DNA from: Legionella parisiensis
GTDB lineage: Bacteria > Pseudomonadota > Gammaproteobacteria > Legionellales > Legionellaceae
Direction: 5' to 3'
Length of the DNA stretch: 64,000 nucleotides
Assembly (NCBI RefSeq): GCF_001467945.1
Contig: NZ_LNYQ01000013.1
Location: 2,174,999-2,238,998 of the forward strand
This document shows, piece after piece, positions 1 through 10,777 of the stretch. The notes under the pieces were generated by a model. The model was not told the DNA's origin and did no database searches. It was given only the letters and a program-made list of their open reading frames with translations. The position numbers were made by a program, and so were the translations under genes. How positions within the stretch are numbered: position 1 is the first letter of the stretch; each line of letters starts with the position of its first letter.

Positions 1-89
1 AAACCGTGTAAAATTGGATTTTGAATTAATTACCATCTTCTTTTACAACAGGAGCTGTATTTTTTCCTATCAACGAGAGTCAATCTAAT

Positions 90-1387
90 ATGGATGTCTT
101 AATTTTACTAAGTCTCATTTTATTAAACGCTGCTTTTGCCATGGCTGAAATAGCTGTGATCAAAACACGTAAGGCACTGTTAAAAAAAAAATTGAAGCAG
201 GCGATCGCTCAGCTCAATTGGCGATGTATCTTAGCGAAAACCCCAATGAATTTTTATCAACCATTCAAATTGGCATTACTTCCATAGGGATACTAAATGG
301 AATTATTGGTGAGAATGCTTATGCGGAACCACTTAGCAAGTGGTTCACAAGCCTTGGAATGGCCCCCCCTATTGCAACTATTATTGCAACATCGTTCATT
401 GTAATTTTACTCACCTACATCACCATTGTGATCGGAGAGCTCGTTCCCAAAAGACTTAGTCAAATCCATCCCGAACCCATCGCGGTCTTTTTTGCACGCC
501 CGATGTATGTCCTTTCCCTTATTGCCAAACCTTTTGTTGCATTGTTAGCCTATTCAACTCTTCTTCTTTTAACTTTATTACGCGTTAAACAAACGAATGA
601 GCAAAATATTACTGAAGAAGAACTTCAGCTATTACTGGAGGAAGGTAGAGGCGCTGGTGTTATTACACCACAAGAACATCAAATGGTGCGTAATGTCTTT
701 TTGATGGATGATAGACCTATCTCTTCATTAATGGTTCCTCGTACTGATATTGTTTATCTGGATCTAAAAAAACCATTGGAAGACAATTTAAAATTAATGG
801 ATGAATCCCACCACACCCGCTTTCCGGTTTGTTATGGCGGGGTGGATAAGTTATTAGGGATCATTCATGCAAAAAAAGTATTATCACAATTGCTAAAACA
901 AGAAACGCCTAATTTAAATGCAGATCTACAGGAGCCTATTTATGTTTTAAAATCTTTGACGGGATTAGAGTTATTAAAACAATTTAAAACGGCCAAAGTG
1001 CAACTTGTTTTTGTGATTGATGAATATGGTGATATTTTAGGTATGTTGACCCTGCAAGACTTAATGGTAGCCATTACAGGACAATTGCAAATTGAAACTA
1101 TTGAAGATTCTTGGGCATTGCAGCGAGAAGATGGTTCATGGCTTTTAGATGGTCTTATTCCCCTACCGGAACTTAAAAACTGTCTGCAGTTGACATACTT
1201 ACCCCCAGGAGCATTACATCAGTACCATACCTTAAATGGTATGTTGATTTTTTTATTAGAACGTTTTCCTCATTTGGGCGATAAAATTGAATGGGAACAC
1301 TGGATTTTTGAGATTGTTGATATGGATGGCAATCACGCTGACAAAATATTAGCTTCAAAAATTAAAATGAAAGGCGTGCTAAAATGA
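90..1387 (+). pseudogene. CNNM/CorC-HlyC family transporter, frameshifted in a poly-A run
   Basis: Two overlapping frames together encode one membrane protein of the CNNM DUF21 plus CBS-pair plus CorC_HlyC family, which is linked to Mg/Co efflux. The first frame starts at 90 with a hydrophobic helix and the family motif AEIAVIKTRKALL. The second frame carries the match on from about 194 with EAGDRSAQLAMYLSENP, then membrane helices, CBS domains (about 720-1090) and the C-terminal FAD-binding-like domain ending at 1387. The break is in ten A bases at 182-191. Eleven A, or eight A, would join the frames. It may be a real null allele, a phase-variable tract or a sequencing error. Confidence 0.85.
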
Positions 1388-1438
1388 TAAGGGAAACCAA
1401 GACGAAATTATATTTAAGACAAGCTTAGGGATCATCGG

Positions 1439-2416
1439 ATGACAACAGTGAGTGAGTGGTGGATGTGGTTAGGTTTTTTAGTTTTTGTAGCCATGATGCT
1501 TGCTATTGACCTGTTTTTATTGGGTGGGAGAAAAGCCCATCGTGTTTCTACGAAAGAAGCATTGTCATGGACAATAGCGTGGTTCACCTTAGCGCTCATT
1601 TTTAACCTGCTTTTATGGTGGTATCTCATCGATACAGCCAATATGCAAATTGCTAATGAAAAAGCACTCGAATTTCTCACGGGCTATCTCATCGAGAAGT
1701 CTTTATCGATTGACAATGTGTTCGTTATTCTCATGATTTTTAGTTATTTCTCTATCCCCGAAAAATATCAGCGTCGCGTACTAATCTATGGTGTACTCGG
1801 TGCTATTTTCATGCGCTTAATCCTTATTTTACTGGGTGTTTGGATAGTGAATCAATTTCACTGGGTACTCTACATTTTTGGTTTTTTGATGCTAATTACA
1901 GGTATTAGAATGGCTCTCTTTGCCGAACAGGCACCCAATCTTGCAAAAAATCCTATTCTTCGCTGGATGCGCAAGCATCTACGCATCACAGATAAATTGC
2001 AAGGCGAGCGATTTTTTACCGTCCACAACCAGTTAAGGTATGTTACCCCTCTTTTTCTTGTATTAATTCTTGTGGAGGTCAGTGATCTGATTTTTGCAGT
2101 CGATAGCATTCCAGCTATTTTTGCAGTAACTGATGATCCCTTTATTATTTTTACCTCAAATATTTTCGCAATACTTGGATTACGTGCTTTATATTTTTTA
2201 TTGGTCAATATGCACAGTCGCTTCCATCTTCTTAAATATGGGCTTTCATTAATTTTGGTCTTTGTAGGCTTCAAAATGCTCATTGCACCCTGGTTTAAAA
2301 TCCCTATCTTCATTGCTTTAGGTATTGTAGTGATCACCTTGATCTTTTGCATCGTACTAAGCATCTATCAAACATCGCTCATAGCGAAAAATAAAAACCC
2401 ACCCAGGAAAATGTAG
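1439..2416 (+). CDS. TerC/Alx family integral membrane protein
   Basis: This 325-residue protein has about nine hydrophobic segments and the TerC family hallmarks: an acidic residue early in helix one (AIDLFLLGGRKAHRVS), SLSIDNVFV near residue 88, and EVSDLIFAVDSIPAIFAV near residue 220. TerC/Alx proteins are inner-membrane proteins linked to tellurite resistance and metal (Mn) export. Length agrees with Alx-type members. It lies 51 bases after the broken CNNM transporter on the same strand, so the two may have formed a metal-homeostasis operon. The substrate cannot be read from the sequence. Confidence 0.9.
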   Translation: MTTVSEWWMWLGFLVFVAMMLAIDLFLLGGRKAHRVSTKEALSWTIAWFTLALIFNLLLWWYLIDTANMQIANEKALEFLTGYLIEKSLSIDNVFVILMIFSYFSIPEKYQRRVLIYGVLGAIFMRLILILLGVWIVNQFHWVLYIFGFLMLITGIRMALFAEQAPNLAKNPILRWMRKHLRITDKLQGERFFTVHNQLRYVTPLFLVLILVEVSDLIFAVDSIPAIFAVTDDPFIIFTSNIFAILGLRALYFLLVNMHSRFHLLKYGLSLILVFVGFKMLIAPWFKIPIFIALGIVVITLIFCIVLSIYQTSLIAKNKNPPRKM

Positions 2417-2557
2417 CACAAGAATTTTTTCAACCTTTATTGTGTATTAACATGAACATTGCTGCAGTAAATGCTGTTACAGGAATGATCGGTATCGATG
2501 TTAAAAAGATTGTTTGCATCATGCGACTAAATCAGTTTGTCCGTATAAAAAAGTACT

Positions 2558-3715
2558 TTATGATTTACGTTTGATTGATGCCCTTTTTAGCATTAAAAAT
2601 CCAGCTAATCCCGATATAAAAGAACCAAGAACCACCCCAATTTTAACCATAGGCATTAAACTTGAATCATTATTTTGGTAGGCTAACGTGCCAATAAAAA
2701 GACTCATGGTAAAACCAACGCCACAAATAAGTGCAATGCCATAGACTTGAGTGAGACTCACCTTATCCGCTTTAAGAATTTGCTTGAACTTAACAAAATA
2801 ACCTAAAGAGATGAAAATACCGAATTGTTTGCCAATAAATAACCCTAATCCGACTCCCAGTACGATAGGATGAGTAAACATTGATAAATCAAGTCCAATA
2901 AAGGTAACACCTGCATTAGCAAATGCAAATAAAGGTAGAATTAAAAAGACAACCCAATGGTGTAATCCATCTTCTAAACGAGACAGCATTGATTGATTAC
3001 CCTCATCAGGAATCGTCATGGCAATCACAATCCCTGCGAGAGTTGCATGAACTCCTGATTTTAATACCGCAATCCACAAAGCGACTCCAAAAAGCATGAA
3101 GACCGATATATGACGACATTTGAAATAATTTAAGCCAATCAAAATCAAAGTAAACAATAAAGATAGTGAAAGCGAGAGTAACGATAAGTTCTTGGTATAA
3201 AATAATGCGATAATAATAATGGCTGCAATATCATCGAAAATGGCAATTGCAGTCAGTAAAATTTTAAGTGAAAAAGGAATTTTAGAGCGTAAAAGAGACA
3301 CAATCCCTAAAGTAAATGCGATATCCGTAGCAGTAGGGATTGCCCATCCTTTCAGATAGACTGTATTGTGGGCGTTAAAGAAAATAAATATTAATGCAGG
3401 GAATATCAATCCGCTTAATGCCGTTAGGACAGGAACTAAAAGATTTGTTTTGTTACTTAAAATCCCGCGATTAATTTCCCGTTTTATTTCAAGACCGATC
3501 AATAAGAAATATATGGCCATTAATCCATCATTAATCCATAAAAGGAGGGGCTTTGTTATTGACAGACTTCCGACAGAGACATTGCCACTGATAGTTAAAA
3601 AATGCTCATAAGCAGTACGATAAGGGGAGTTAGCAACAATTATTGCAAGTACTGCAGCAATGAATAATAGAGTTCCACCAAGAGTTTCTAAGTTGTAAAA
3701 ATCCGATTTTTTCAT
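2558..3715 (-). CDS. nhaA: Na+/H+ antiporter NhaA
   Basis: This 385-residue polytopic membrane protein matches NhaA over its full length. The paired ion-binding aspartates are present as ATDIAFTLG (D131) and AIFDDIAA (D161, D162). The family exchanges Na+ for H+ across the inner membrane to control pH and sodium. It is convergent with terC, with a 141-base gap. The start at 3715 opens the usual short N-terminus (MKKSDFYNLETLGG). No clear Shine-Dalgarno sequence precedes it. Confidence 0.95.
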   Translation of the reverse strand: MKKSDFYNLETLGGTLLFIAAVLAIIVANSPYRTAYEHFLTISGNVSVGSLSITKPLLLWINDGLMAIYFLLIGLEIKREINRGILSNKTNLLVPVLTALSGLIFPALIFIFFNAHNTVYLKGWAIPTATDIAFTLGIVSLLRSKIPFSLKILLTAIAIFDDIAAIIIIALFYTKNLSLLSLSLSLLFTLILIGLNYFKCRHISVFMLFGVALWIAVLKSGVHATLAGIVIAMTIPDEGNQSMLSRLEDGLHHWVVFLILPLFAFANAGVTFIGLDLSMFTHPIVLGVGLGLFIGKQFGIFISLGYFVKFKQILKADKVSLTQVYGIALICGVGFTMSLFIGTLAYQNNDSSLMPMVKIGVVLGSFISGLAGFLMLKRASIKRKS

Positions 3716-4215
3716 GAATCTATTTTATAATTTATAAAAAAATTAAGTGTACCCAGTATTGGGATAATTATCCAAGCAATTTACAATATTTGCTTACATA
3801 CTCACCTTAGTTGTACTACAGGAAAAGAAACTGTCTTTCTGCCTCATCGTATGAATCGCTACGGGAACTACTGTGCGTTTAATACAGTCACATACTAAAC
3901 AATCAAACGGTATAGGTACATTGGACCATAATAAAAAGAATTACCCATCAAGGTAGTGATGCCTCATTTTTACCGCAAACATTTATAAAGCAAAAAAAGT
4001 TTAGAAAGTAGAGCGGATGCATTATTAAACCAATTTAGATTTTCAAAATAAGTCTTTTGCAAAAATCGGTTTGGTTCGACTCTCATCATATTTAATGAGT
4101 GAATTAAAACATTTATTTATCTACTGACATGAATCCATTTTAAAAAACAGCTATAGTAGGAAGAACATGATTGTATTTGTATCCTGATAAGAGGATGTTT
4201 TTTAAGGATATTGTT
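3716..4215. other. Intergenic region between nhaA and the dehydrogenase
   Basis: About 500 AT-rich bases between two divergent genes. It should hold both promoters, but no single pair of boxes stands out. No coding potential or repeat was recognised. Confidence 0.5.
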
Positions 4216-5505
4216 ATGGATGACAATTTATATAAAGAAGCTTTGCTTAGGCTCGATAACGCTTCTACTCTCGCTTCGCTTGACCCGGAAGCCGTTGAAA
4301 AATTAAAACATGCGAAAGCATGCCTTGAGGTGGCGATACCAGTACGAATGGACGATGGGCAATTAAAAATATTTACCGGTTATCGGGTCCATCATAATTC
4401 TATACGTGGCCCCACTAAAGGGGGTATTCGTTTTCATCCTGAAGTGAGTCTTTCTGAAATAAAAACTTTAGCTTTCTGGATGACCATTAAGTGTGCTGTA
4501 GTTGGTATACCTTTTGGTGGCGCAAAAGGTGGCGTTATTGTCAATCCGAAACAATTATCACGCCTGGAATTAGAACGACTAAGCCGAAGTTACATTACGT
4601 CCATAGCAGACTTTATTGGACCGGATTTAGATATCCCTGCACCTGATATGTACACAAACGCTATGATTATGGGATGGATGATGGACGAATACTCTAAAAT
4701 TGTCCGTCAAGCAACACCCGCTGTAATTACTGGGAAACCTCTACCATTGGGCGGAAGTCAGGGACGAGAGGAAGCAACAGGTTTAGGTGCTTATTATTGT
4801 ATTAAAGAGCTGGAACAAATAAAAAAATGGCGCCCCCAAAAGATGCGCATAGCCATTCAAGGTTTTGGCAATGCAGCACAACCGTTAGCGCAATTATTAA
4901 ATCAGGATGGTTACAAGATTGTGGCAGTTAGTGATTCCAGAGGTGGTATCTATCGTGCACAGGGGTTTGACATTCCAAGCATTATTTATGCAAAAAACAA
5001 ATTTGAACAGATAAAAGCCGTGTACTGTGAAGATTCCGTCTGTCAAATGGTTAAAGCAACTCAGATCACTAATGAAGAGCTGTTAGAATTAAAGGTTGAT
5101 ATTCTAATTCTGGCGGCGCTTGAAAACCAAATAACCAAGAAAAATGCGGCAAAGATAAAAGCGCCTGTAATTGTTGAGGTCGCTAATGGCCCTACTACAG
5201 TAGATGCCGATGATATTTTAAAGAAAAAAAATACTCTTGTTGTCCCTGATATTCTAGCTAATGCAGGCGGGGTTACGGTAAGTTATTTTGAATGGGTTCA
5301 GAATAAGTCAGGTTACTACTGGACGTTGGCACAGGTGCACAGACGTTTGCGCGCCATTATATCGAGAGAATTTAACAACGTTTTTGAGTTACAGGAAGCT
5401 TATCAAGTTGACCTGCGCACGGCTGCTTATATTCATGCATTAAATCGACAGGCGGAAGCTGTCGCAGCCCAAGGGACTCATGATTATTTTTCCGAGTCTT
5501 ATTGA
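4216..5505 (+). CDS. Glu/Leu/Phe/Val dehydrogenase family protein
   Basis: The 429-residue product matches NAD(P)-dependent glutamate dehydrogenases: GPTKGGIRFHP (about 65), the catalytic-lysine motif GGAKGG (K104), and a Rossmann motif GFGNAAQPLA near 220. It would interconvert glutamate and 2-oxoglutarate. An upstream ATG at 4171 is in frame, but the ATG at 4216 follows AAGGA by a good spacing and gives the family's usual N-terminus, so that start is preferred. It stands alone on the plus strand. Confidence 0.92.
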   Translation: MDDNLYKEALLRLDNASTLASLDPEAVEKLKHAKACLEVAIPVRMDDGQLKIFTGYRVHHNSIRGPTKGGIRFHPEVSLSEIKTLAFWMTIKCAVVGIPFGGAKGGVIVNPKQLSRLELERLSRSYITSIADFIGPDLDIPAPDMYTNAMIMGWMMDEYSKIVRQATPAVITGKPLPLGGSQGREEATGLGAYYCIKELEQIKKWRPQKMRIAIQGFGNAAQPLAQLLNQDGYKIVAVSDSRGGIYRAQGFDIPSIIYAKNKFEQIKAVYCEDSVCQMVKATQITNEELLELKVDILILAALENQITKKNAAKIKAPVIVEVANGPTTVDADDILKKKNTLVVPDILANAGGVTVSYFEWVQNKSGYYWTLAQVHRRLRAIISREFNNVFELQEAYQVDLRTAAYIHALNRQAEAVAAQGTHDYFSESY

Positions 5506-5520
5506 AAAAACCTATTCTTG

Positions 5521-5538
5521 AATACTCTATAGAGTATT
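5521..5538. promoter_or_regulatory. 18-bp perfect palindrome
   Basis: AATACTCTA is followed directly by its reverse complement TAGAGTATT, 16 bases after the dehydrogenase stop. There is no T-tract, so it looks more like a protein-binding site than a terminator. The rest of the gap to 5989 shows nothing recognisable. Confidence 0.4.
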
Positions 5539-5989
5539 TCTAAAAATGTGACAAAATATGTGCCTACGCATGTATTCATTTGATACTTTTCTAACTCTCT
5601 AAAAAATATAGGGGATTGTTTTAACTGCAAAGAACACGCTTTTTATTGCAAAGAAATATCGCGGTGTTATTGATGAGGGGCTCGGTTTCGATTTGATACA
5701 GCTGCATAGCAACTCAATTTACTCATACAAATTGCTTTAATTTATTCCTTATGAACAACGAGCTAAAAGAGGCTCTTTTATAAAAGTTAAAAGTTTTGAG
5801 TCATATTTATCTGTCAACACCAAATTAATGTCCTATCATTAAATCAAGAAGGATAAATACTATCCATGCACTTGGGTTTTGAATGTATGATTTTTTCATG
5901 GCCAATCAAATACGAAGGGTGAACAATAATTCAAACATGGCGCTGAATTGTTGTTTTCTCAAAAAAACCGATGCAAGGAGGAGTGAGTT

Positions 5990-6118
5990 ATGCAACGATT
6001 TTACACTATTCTATTCGTCAGCCATGGGGTTAAGGATGAAACAGAAGCCTTGGCACTAAAATTAGCCCCTATAAAGAGAACATTCTACAGAAAATTGACT
6101 GTTCGTTACCGGCATTAA
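5990..6118 (+). pseudogene. Universal stress protein N-terminal remnant
   Basis: A strong ribosome site (AAGGAGGAG, 5976-5984) precedes an ATG encoding only 42 residues, opening MQRFYTILFVSHGVKDETEA. This resembles the first strand and helix of UspA-type proteins, which are normally 140-300 residues long. The reading frame then fails. It sits directly before the P-type ATPase, a pairing also seen for stress proteins elsewhere, so this is probably a decayed partner gene. The UspA assignment rests on a short match. Confidence 0.5.
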
Positions 6119-6172
6119 AACCTCTTGTCTTTGTTTCACCGGTAAAACGTATTAATCAGGGAAAAAAGTACC

Positions 6173-8929
6173 ATGGAAGAACAACAAAACATCTTCTCAG
6201 AACCATGTTGGCATGAGCAATCCAAGGAAACAATTCTCTCGACATTAAATGCTACAGAAATGGGTTTAAGCGAGGCGGAGTCTCAAAGCAGATTAAAGAT
6301 TTATGGCTTCAATCGCTTACCGGAGCCCCCAAAAACAAGTACTTTCTTTCGCTTTATACTCCAGTTTCATAACATACTCATCTATGTGTTACTAGCGGCT
6401 GCCCTGGTCACTTCTTTTTTACAACACTGGATAGATACTGCAGTTATTTTAGCCGTTGTTATCATCAATGCCCTGATAGGCTTCATCCAGGAAGGAAAAG
6501 CAGAAAAAGCACTGGATGCAATTCAAAAAATGTTCTCTCCTACTGCTATCGTAGTACGGGATGGCGAACGAGTACGCATTGCCAGCGAGAAGCTTGTTCC
6601 AGGCGATATTATAGTGCTGGAAGCAGGAGATAAAGTTCCTGCCGATGTACGCTTAATCAAATCTCATGGGCTCACTACTCAAGAAGCCATACTCACTGGC
6701 GAATCCGTCCCAGTTGAAAAACACATCCATCCGGTTTCAAGGAATGCTGCTTTAGGGGACCGGACGTGCATGGCCTTTAGCGGAACATTAGTGACCAATG
6801 GCCAAGGCAAAGGGATTGTTGTAGAAACAGGCTCCACCACTCAAATTGGATGTATTAGTGGATTATTATCACGAGTAGAAACATTAACTACGCCATTAGT
6901 CCTGCAAATGGGGCTGTTTGCAAAATGGCTCACTTTATTCATTTTATTAATCGCCGCAATTCTTCTTGTTTATGGTTATTTTGTCCAGCACCATCCGTTT
7001 GGTGAATTGTTTATGGTCGTCGTTGGTTTGTCGGTAGCAGCTATTCCTGAAGGCCTTCCTGCAGTACTTTCGATTACACTAGCCATCGGGGTGCAGGCCA
7101 TGGCGAAACGACACACTATTGTACGCCGACTCCCTGCTATTGAAACCTTGGGATCGGTATCGGTTATCTGTGCTGATAAAACCGGTACGCTGACCCAAAA
7201 TGAGATGACGGTATCCTCTGTCTTAACCAGTAATCACTGGTTTATACTAGATAGCATCAGCTATGAACCTCAAGGAACAATTACGCTAAACGAACAAGTG
7301 ATTGATAGCAACGAGTATCCTCTGCTTAAGAAACTCGCGCGGGCAGCAACGCTTTGTAATGATGCAACACTTCATGACCAGGAAGGGAACTGGACTGTAG
7401 AAGGCGATCCGATGGAGGGGGCATTACTCGCGTTTGCCGTTAAAACAGGACTTATTCTAAAAGAAGAAAACGCATCTTGGGTACGTACCGATGTGATTCC
7501 TTTCGATGCCAGACATCGCTTTATGGCTACCTTAAATCATAACCATTTAAAGCATGCAATGATCCTTGTGAAAGGCGCTCCTGAACAAGTTTTGAAGATG
7601 TGCCAAAATCAACAGAGCAATTGGGGTGAAATACAGCCTTTAAACGAAATGTATTGGAAAGAGCAAATGGAGCAAATGGCTGCAAGAGGACAGCGTGTAC
7701 TGGCTTTCGCAATCAAAAAAGCAAAGACAGAACATACAGTTTTGGAATTTGCGGATATTGAAGGTAGTTTGACCCTGCTTGGAATGGTTGGCCTAATTGA
7801 TCCCCCACGGCCGGAGTCCATTTCGGCGTTGGCGCAATGCCATGCTGCAGGTATCGCAGTCAAAATGATTACAGGGGATCATGCCAGTACCGCGCTTGCC
7901 ATTGGTCGGCAAATAGGACTTAAAAATTTGGACAAGGTTTTAACGGGTGTTGATTTGGATAACATGAATGATGCAACACTCAGAAATGCTGTACTGGATA
8001 CCGATATTTTCGCTCGCACCAGTCCTGAACATAAATTAAGACTGGTCATGGCATTGCAATCGCATGGTATGACTGTAGCCATGACCGGTGATGGGGTGAA
8101 TGATGCTCCAGCATTGAAACGGGCGGATGCTGGAATTGCCATGGGCAGAAAAGGCAGTGAAGTCGCAAAAGAAGCGGCTGAGTTTATACTGACAGATGAT
8201 AATTTTGCTTCTATTGTGGCAGCTATTCGTGAAGGCCGTACCGTTTATGACAATCTTAAAAAAGTTATCAGCTGGACTTTGCCTACTAATGCAGGTGAAG
8301 CAATGACTATTATTCTGGCACTGCTCTTAGGTTTGAGTTTACCCGTAACTGCTATTCAAATTTTATGGATTAATTTGATTACTGCCGCGACGCTTGGCCT
8401 TGCTCTAGCATTTGAACCTACAGAAGAAGGAACCATGCATCGCCCGCCTCGCCCTCAAAATGAACCTCTGCTAACTGGAAGTTTGGTATGGCATATTATT
8501 CTGGTTTCGATTCTATTTATCTGTGGCATTTTTGGCATCTATTTTTATGCACTGGATCGGGGTTATTCCCTTGAGCTAGCGCGTACAATCGCGTTAAATA
8601 CCCTGGTCGTACTTGAAATTTTTCATTTGTTTTATATTCGTAATATTTATACCACCTCACTTACATGGAAAGCAGTAAAAGGAACCAAAATTGTTTGGAT
8701 GGCAGTCATTGTAATTACTGTGGCACAGTTTGCAATCACTTATTTCTCTCCTTTACAAACAATATTTGTTACTGAAGCTATCCCTTTTTGGGATGGGGTA
8801 CTCATTGTTGTAACTGGTGTACTATTTTTCGCTGTGATTGAAACTGAAAAGCAGCTTCGCTTAAGGATAAGTACTATAAGACATGTCCATGCAGGAAAAA
8901 ATACTCTCTATGGGGATAAAATCCTATGA
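6173..8929 (+). CDS. P-type cation-transporting ATPase (P2 type)
   Basis: The 918-residue product has all the P-type ATPase parts in order: an N-terminal cation-ATPase domain, the actuator loop LTGESVPVEK (T175-S178), the membrane motif IPEGLPA, the phosphorylation site DKTGTLT (D335), a nucleotide-binding domain, the hinge TGDGVNDAPALK, and six C-terminal helices. It should pump a cation, by P2A similarity Ca2+ or a monovalent ion, at the inner membrane. The exact ion cannot be settled from sequence. The start ATG at 6173 follows GGGAAAAAAG. The UspA remnant lies just upstream. Confidence 0.95.
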   Translation: MEEQQNIFSEPCWHEQSKETILSTLNATEMGLSEAESQSRLKIYGFNRLPEPPKTSTFFRFILQFHNILIYVLLAAALVTSFLQHWIDTAVILAVVIINALIGFIQEGKAEKALDAIQKMFSPTAIVVRDGERVRIASEKLVPGDIIVLEAGDKVPADVRLIKSHGLTTQEAILTGESVPVEKHIHPVSRNAALGDRTCMAFSGTLVTNGQGKGIVVETGSTTQIGCISGLLSRVETLTTPLVLQMGLFAKWLTLFILLIAAILLVYGYFVQHHPFGELFMVVVGLSVAAIPEGLPAVLSITLAIGVQAMAKRHTIVRRLPAIETLGSVSVICADKTGTLTQNEMTVSSVLTSNHWFILDSISYEPQGTITLNEQVIDSNEYPLLKKLARAATLCNDATLHDQEGNWTVEGDPMEGALLAFAVKTGLILKEENASWVRTDVIPFDARHRFMATLNHNHLKHAMILVKGAPEQVLKMCQNQQSNWGEIQPLNEMYWKEQMEQMAARGQRVLAFAIKKAKTEHTVLEFADIEGSLTLLGMVGLIDPPRPESISALAQCHAAGIAVKMITGDHASTALAIGRQIGLKNLDKVLTGVDLDNMNDATLRNAVLDTDIFARTSPEHKLRLVMALQSHGMTVAMTGDGVNDAPALKRADAGIAMGRKGSEVAKEAAEFILTDDNFASIVAAIREGRTVYDNLKKVISWTLPTNAGEAMTIILALLLGLSLPVTAIQILWINLITAATLGLALAFEPTEEGTMHRPPRPQNEPLLTGSLVWHIILVSILFICGIFGIYFYALDRGYSLELARTIALNTLVVLEIFHLFYIRNIYTTSLTWKAVKGTKIVWMAVIVITVAQFAITYFSPLQTIFVTEAIPFWDGVLIVVTGVLFFAVIETEKQLRLRISTIRHVHAGKNTLYGDKIL

Positions 8930-9390
8930 TGGATTGGTCGTTAATCCACGGTTTCCTTTTATGACATGACTTCGATGCTCATGATGGCAAGGATTGCAGG
9001 TTTTTTCTGGTTGCTGCTGCGATAGCAAATGGATTAGTCTCTTTGGCTACAGCCCCTATGACAAGTCCTGTTTACTACCTTGATTTTTTTATTGCTCCTC
9101 AGCATGGATTTAGTGCTTGAATATAAGCTGCAGTACACATATCGACTTGGTGATGTTGTTAACTTCATTATCCTTAGTTAATACATACTATTTGCTAAAA
9201 AACGATATGACTGCTAAGTTTAACCACACTTACAAATAAATTAATTATAGATTAATGCTTACAATTACAAAAATGTCGGTTTTTTCACCTAAACCCGATG
9301 AGCAAACATTGGGTTATTATGCTATTTTTGTACCTGAAAAGTTAAGGGTTCAAGGGATTGCAGCCAGGGCTTGATATCAATTGTCCTTCT
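8930..9390. other. Decayed intergenic stretch
   Basis: No intact gene. Short hydrophobic and charged stretches appear in several frames (for example about 9060-9180 on the plus strand), suggesting eroded coding sequence. None can be assigned to a family. Confidence 0.4.
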
Positions 9391-9534
9391 ATGGATACTG
9401 ATCTAGATTCGCCTCTATCAGCTCAGTCGCCTTATGAAAGATATAGGGATGGCTTTAATGGCTTCCTTGATTATGAGTATATTTTAATAGATATAGCTGA
9501 GCACATAACTGCTCCTGGAGAAGTTAAAAAATGA
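9391..9534 (+). pseudogene. Short C-terminal remnant coupled to the AI-2E gene
   Basis: An in-frame stretch of 47 residues rich in acidic and aromatic residues ends EHITAPGEVKK. Its TGA overlaps the ATG of the next gene as ATGA, the usual sign of translational coupling in an operon. The frame stays open some way upstream without a start, so it looks like the tail of a lost gene. The family was not recognised. Confidence 0.35.
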
Positions 9535-10571
9535 TGACTCCATTCTCACAAAAGTATTTTTATTTTATTGCAAATATTCTACTTACAGGTTACATACTTG
9601 TTATCTCAGCCACTTTATTTAACCCTTTACTCGCAGCACTTATCTTAGCTTTGGCTTTAAAACCGTTTGGTACATTCCTTGAAAAATTCAAAATTCCTCG
9701 TCTCTTGGCTTCTCTTATTTCGGTAGTTACATTCGTTATTTTTTTAGGGGGGCTTATCCTTTTTTTTCAAGCTCAAATACGGAGTATCGACTTTAAGCTA
9801 GGTCATATTAGTCAAAATATGATCTCAATACCATCCCATATCCAAAGCTCGGTTAGTAATTTTTTAGGCATAAGTGAAGAGCAGCAAACTTCTCTTCTAA
9901 ACGAAATGTTTACAATAATAATTAAAAACAGCACGGTTTTATTCAATCGTACTTTGTCATTTACCACAGCACTTTTTGCTTCAATATCAATTTTTATTAT
10001 TGCTTTATTTTTTTTCCTTAATTATCGAAAGTTTTTTAAAAATTTTTTATTCAAAATGGTTAAGGAGAAATACCATTCCAATTTAAATCGGATCTTAACT
10101 CGCATTTTATCTGTTGTCGGTCGTTATATATTTGGTTTACTTCTTATTATTTTCATCGTTGCCCTTTTGAATACTTTGGGGCTTTGGCTTTTAGGTGTGG
10201 AACATGCGATTTTGTTTGGTGTATTAGCTGCTATTTTAATACTTATCCCCTACATTGGTATTTTTATTGGTTCTCTACTTCCTGCCTTATTTGTTTTATT
10301 GACAAAAGGATCGTTTGGGTATGCCTTTGCTGTGATTTTTATTTTTATAATTGTACAATTCCTTGAAGGTAATTTTTTAACTCCCAATATTATTGGTAGC
10401 CAGGTGAGTGTTAACCCTTTTGCCGTAATATTAGGACTGTTAATTGGCGGATTATTACTAGGAATAACTGGTATTATGTTCGCGCTTCCCGTACTGGCAA
10501 TAACAAAAGTGATTTGTGATGAAATAAAATCCCTAGAACCTATAGGATATCTAATTAGTAATCCTAAATGA
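9531..10571 (+). CDS. AI-2E/PerM (UPF0118) family transporter
   Basis: The 346-residue membrane protein has about eight hydrophobic helices in the arrangement of the AI-2E family: two paired helices at each end and a soluble stretch around residues 80-130. The conserved C-terminal region (IPYIGIFIGSLLPALF, then FLEGNFLTPNIIG and VNPFAVILGLLIGG) is clear. Members export small molecules or ions; TqsA and PerM are the known examples, but the substrate here is unknown. The start has two ATGs in a row (9531, 9534) behind GGAG. Confidence 0.9.
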   Translation: MMTPFSQKYFYFIANILLTGYILVISATLFNPLLAALILALALKPFGTFLEKFKIPRLLASLISVVTFVIFLGGLILFFQAQIRSIDFKLGHISQNMISIPSHIQSSVSNFLGISEEQQTSLLNEMFTIIIKNSTVLFNRTLSFTTALFASISIFIIALFFFLNYRKFFKNFLFKMVKEKYHSNLNRILTRILSVVGRYIFGLLLIIFIVALLNTLGLWLLGVEHAILFGVLAAILILIPYIGIFIGSLLPALFVLLTKGSFGYAFAVIFIFIIVQFLEGNFLTPNIIGSQVSVNPFAVILGLLIGGLLLGITGIMFALPVLAITKVICDEIKSLEPIGYLISNPK

Positions 10572-10777
10572 GAATCTCGTAGCGTAGCATGATTTGTCAT
10601 ACCATTATATTATGACGAATAACATATAGCTAACGATAAGGCTGTATTCCTGTTTTTGTGTTGTTATTTCTTTTTTAGGGATAATAACCAAGCAGCAGAC
10701 ATTTATCCAAATCGCTAAATAAATAATTCTTTTCGGACATAATAATTCATAAAGTTATGTCCCTTAGTGCAAATCTA

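Noticed and set aside
1870..2364. 164-residue open frame on the minus strand inside terC
   Set aside because: Fully antisense to a well-matched membrane protein, very basic composition and no family; a shadow frame.
10250..10600. 116-residue minus-strand frame inside the AI-2E gene
   Set aside because: Antisense to a well-supported transporter.
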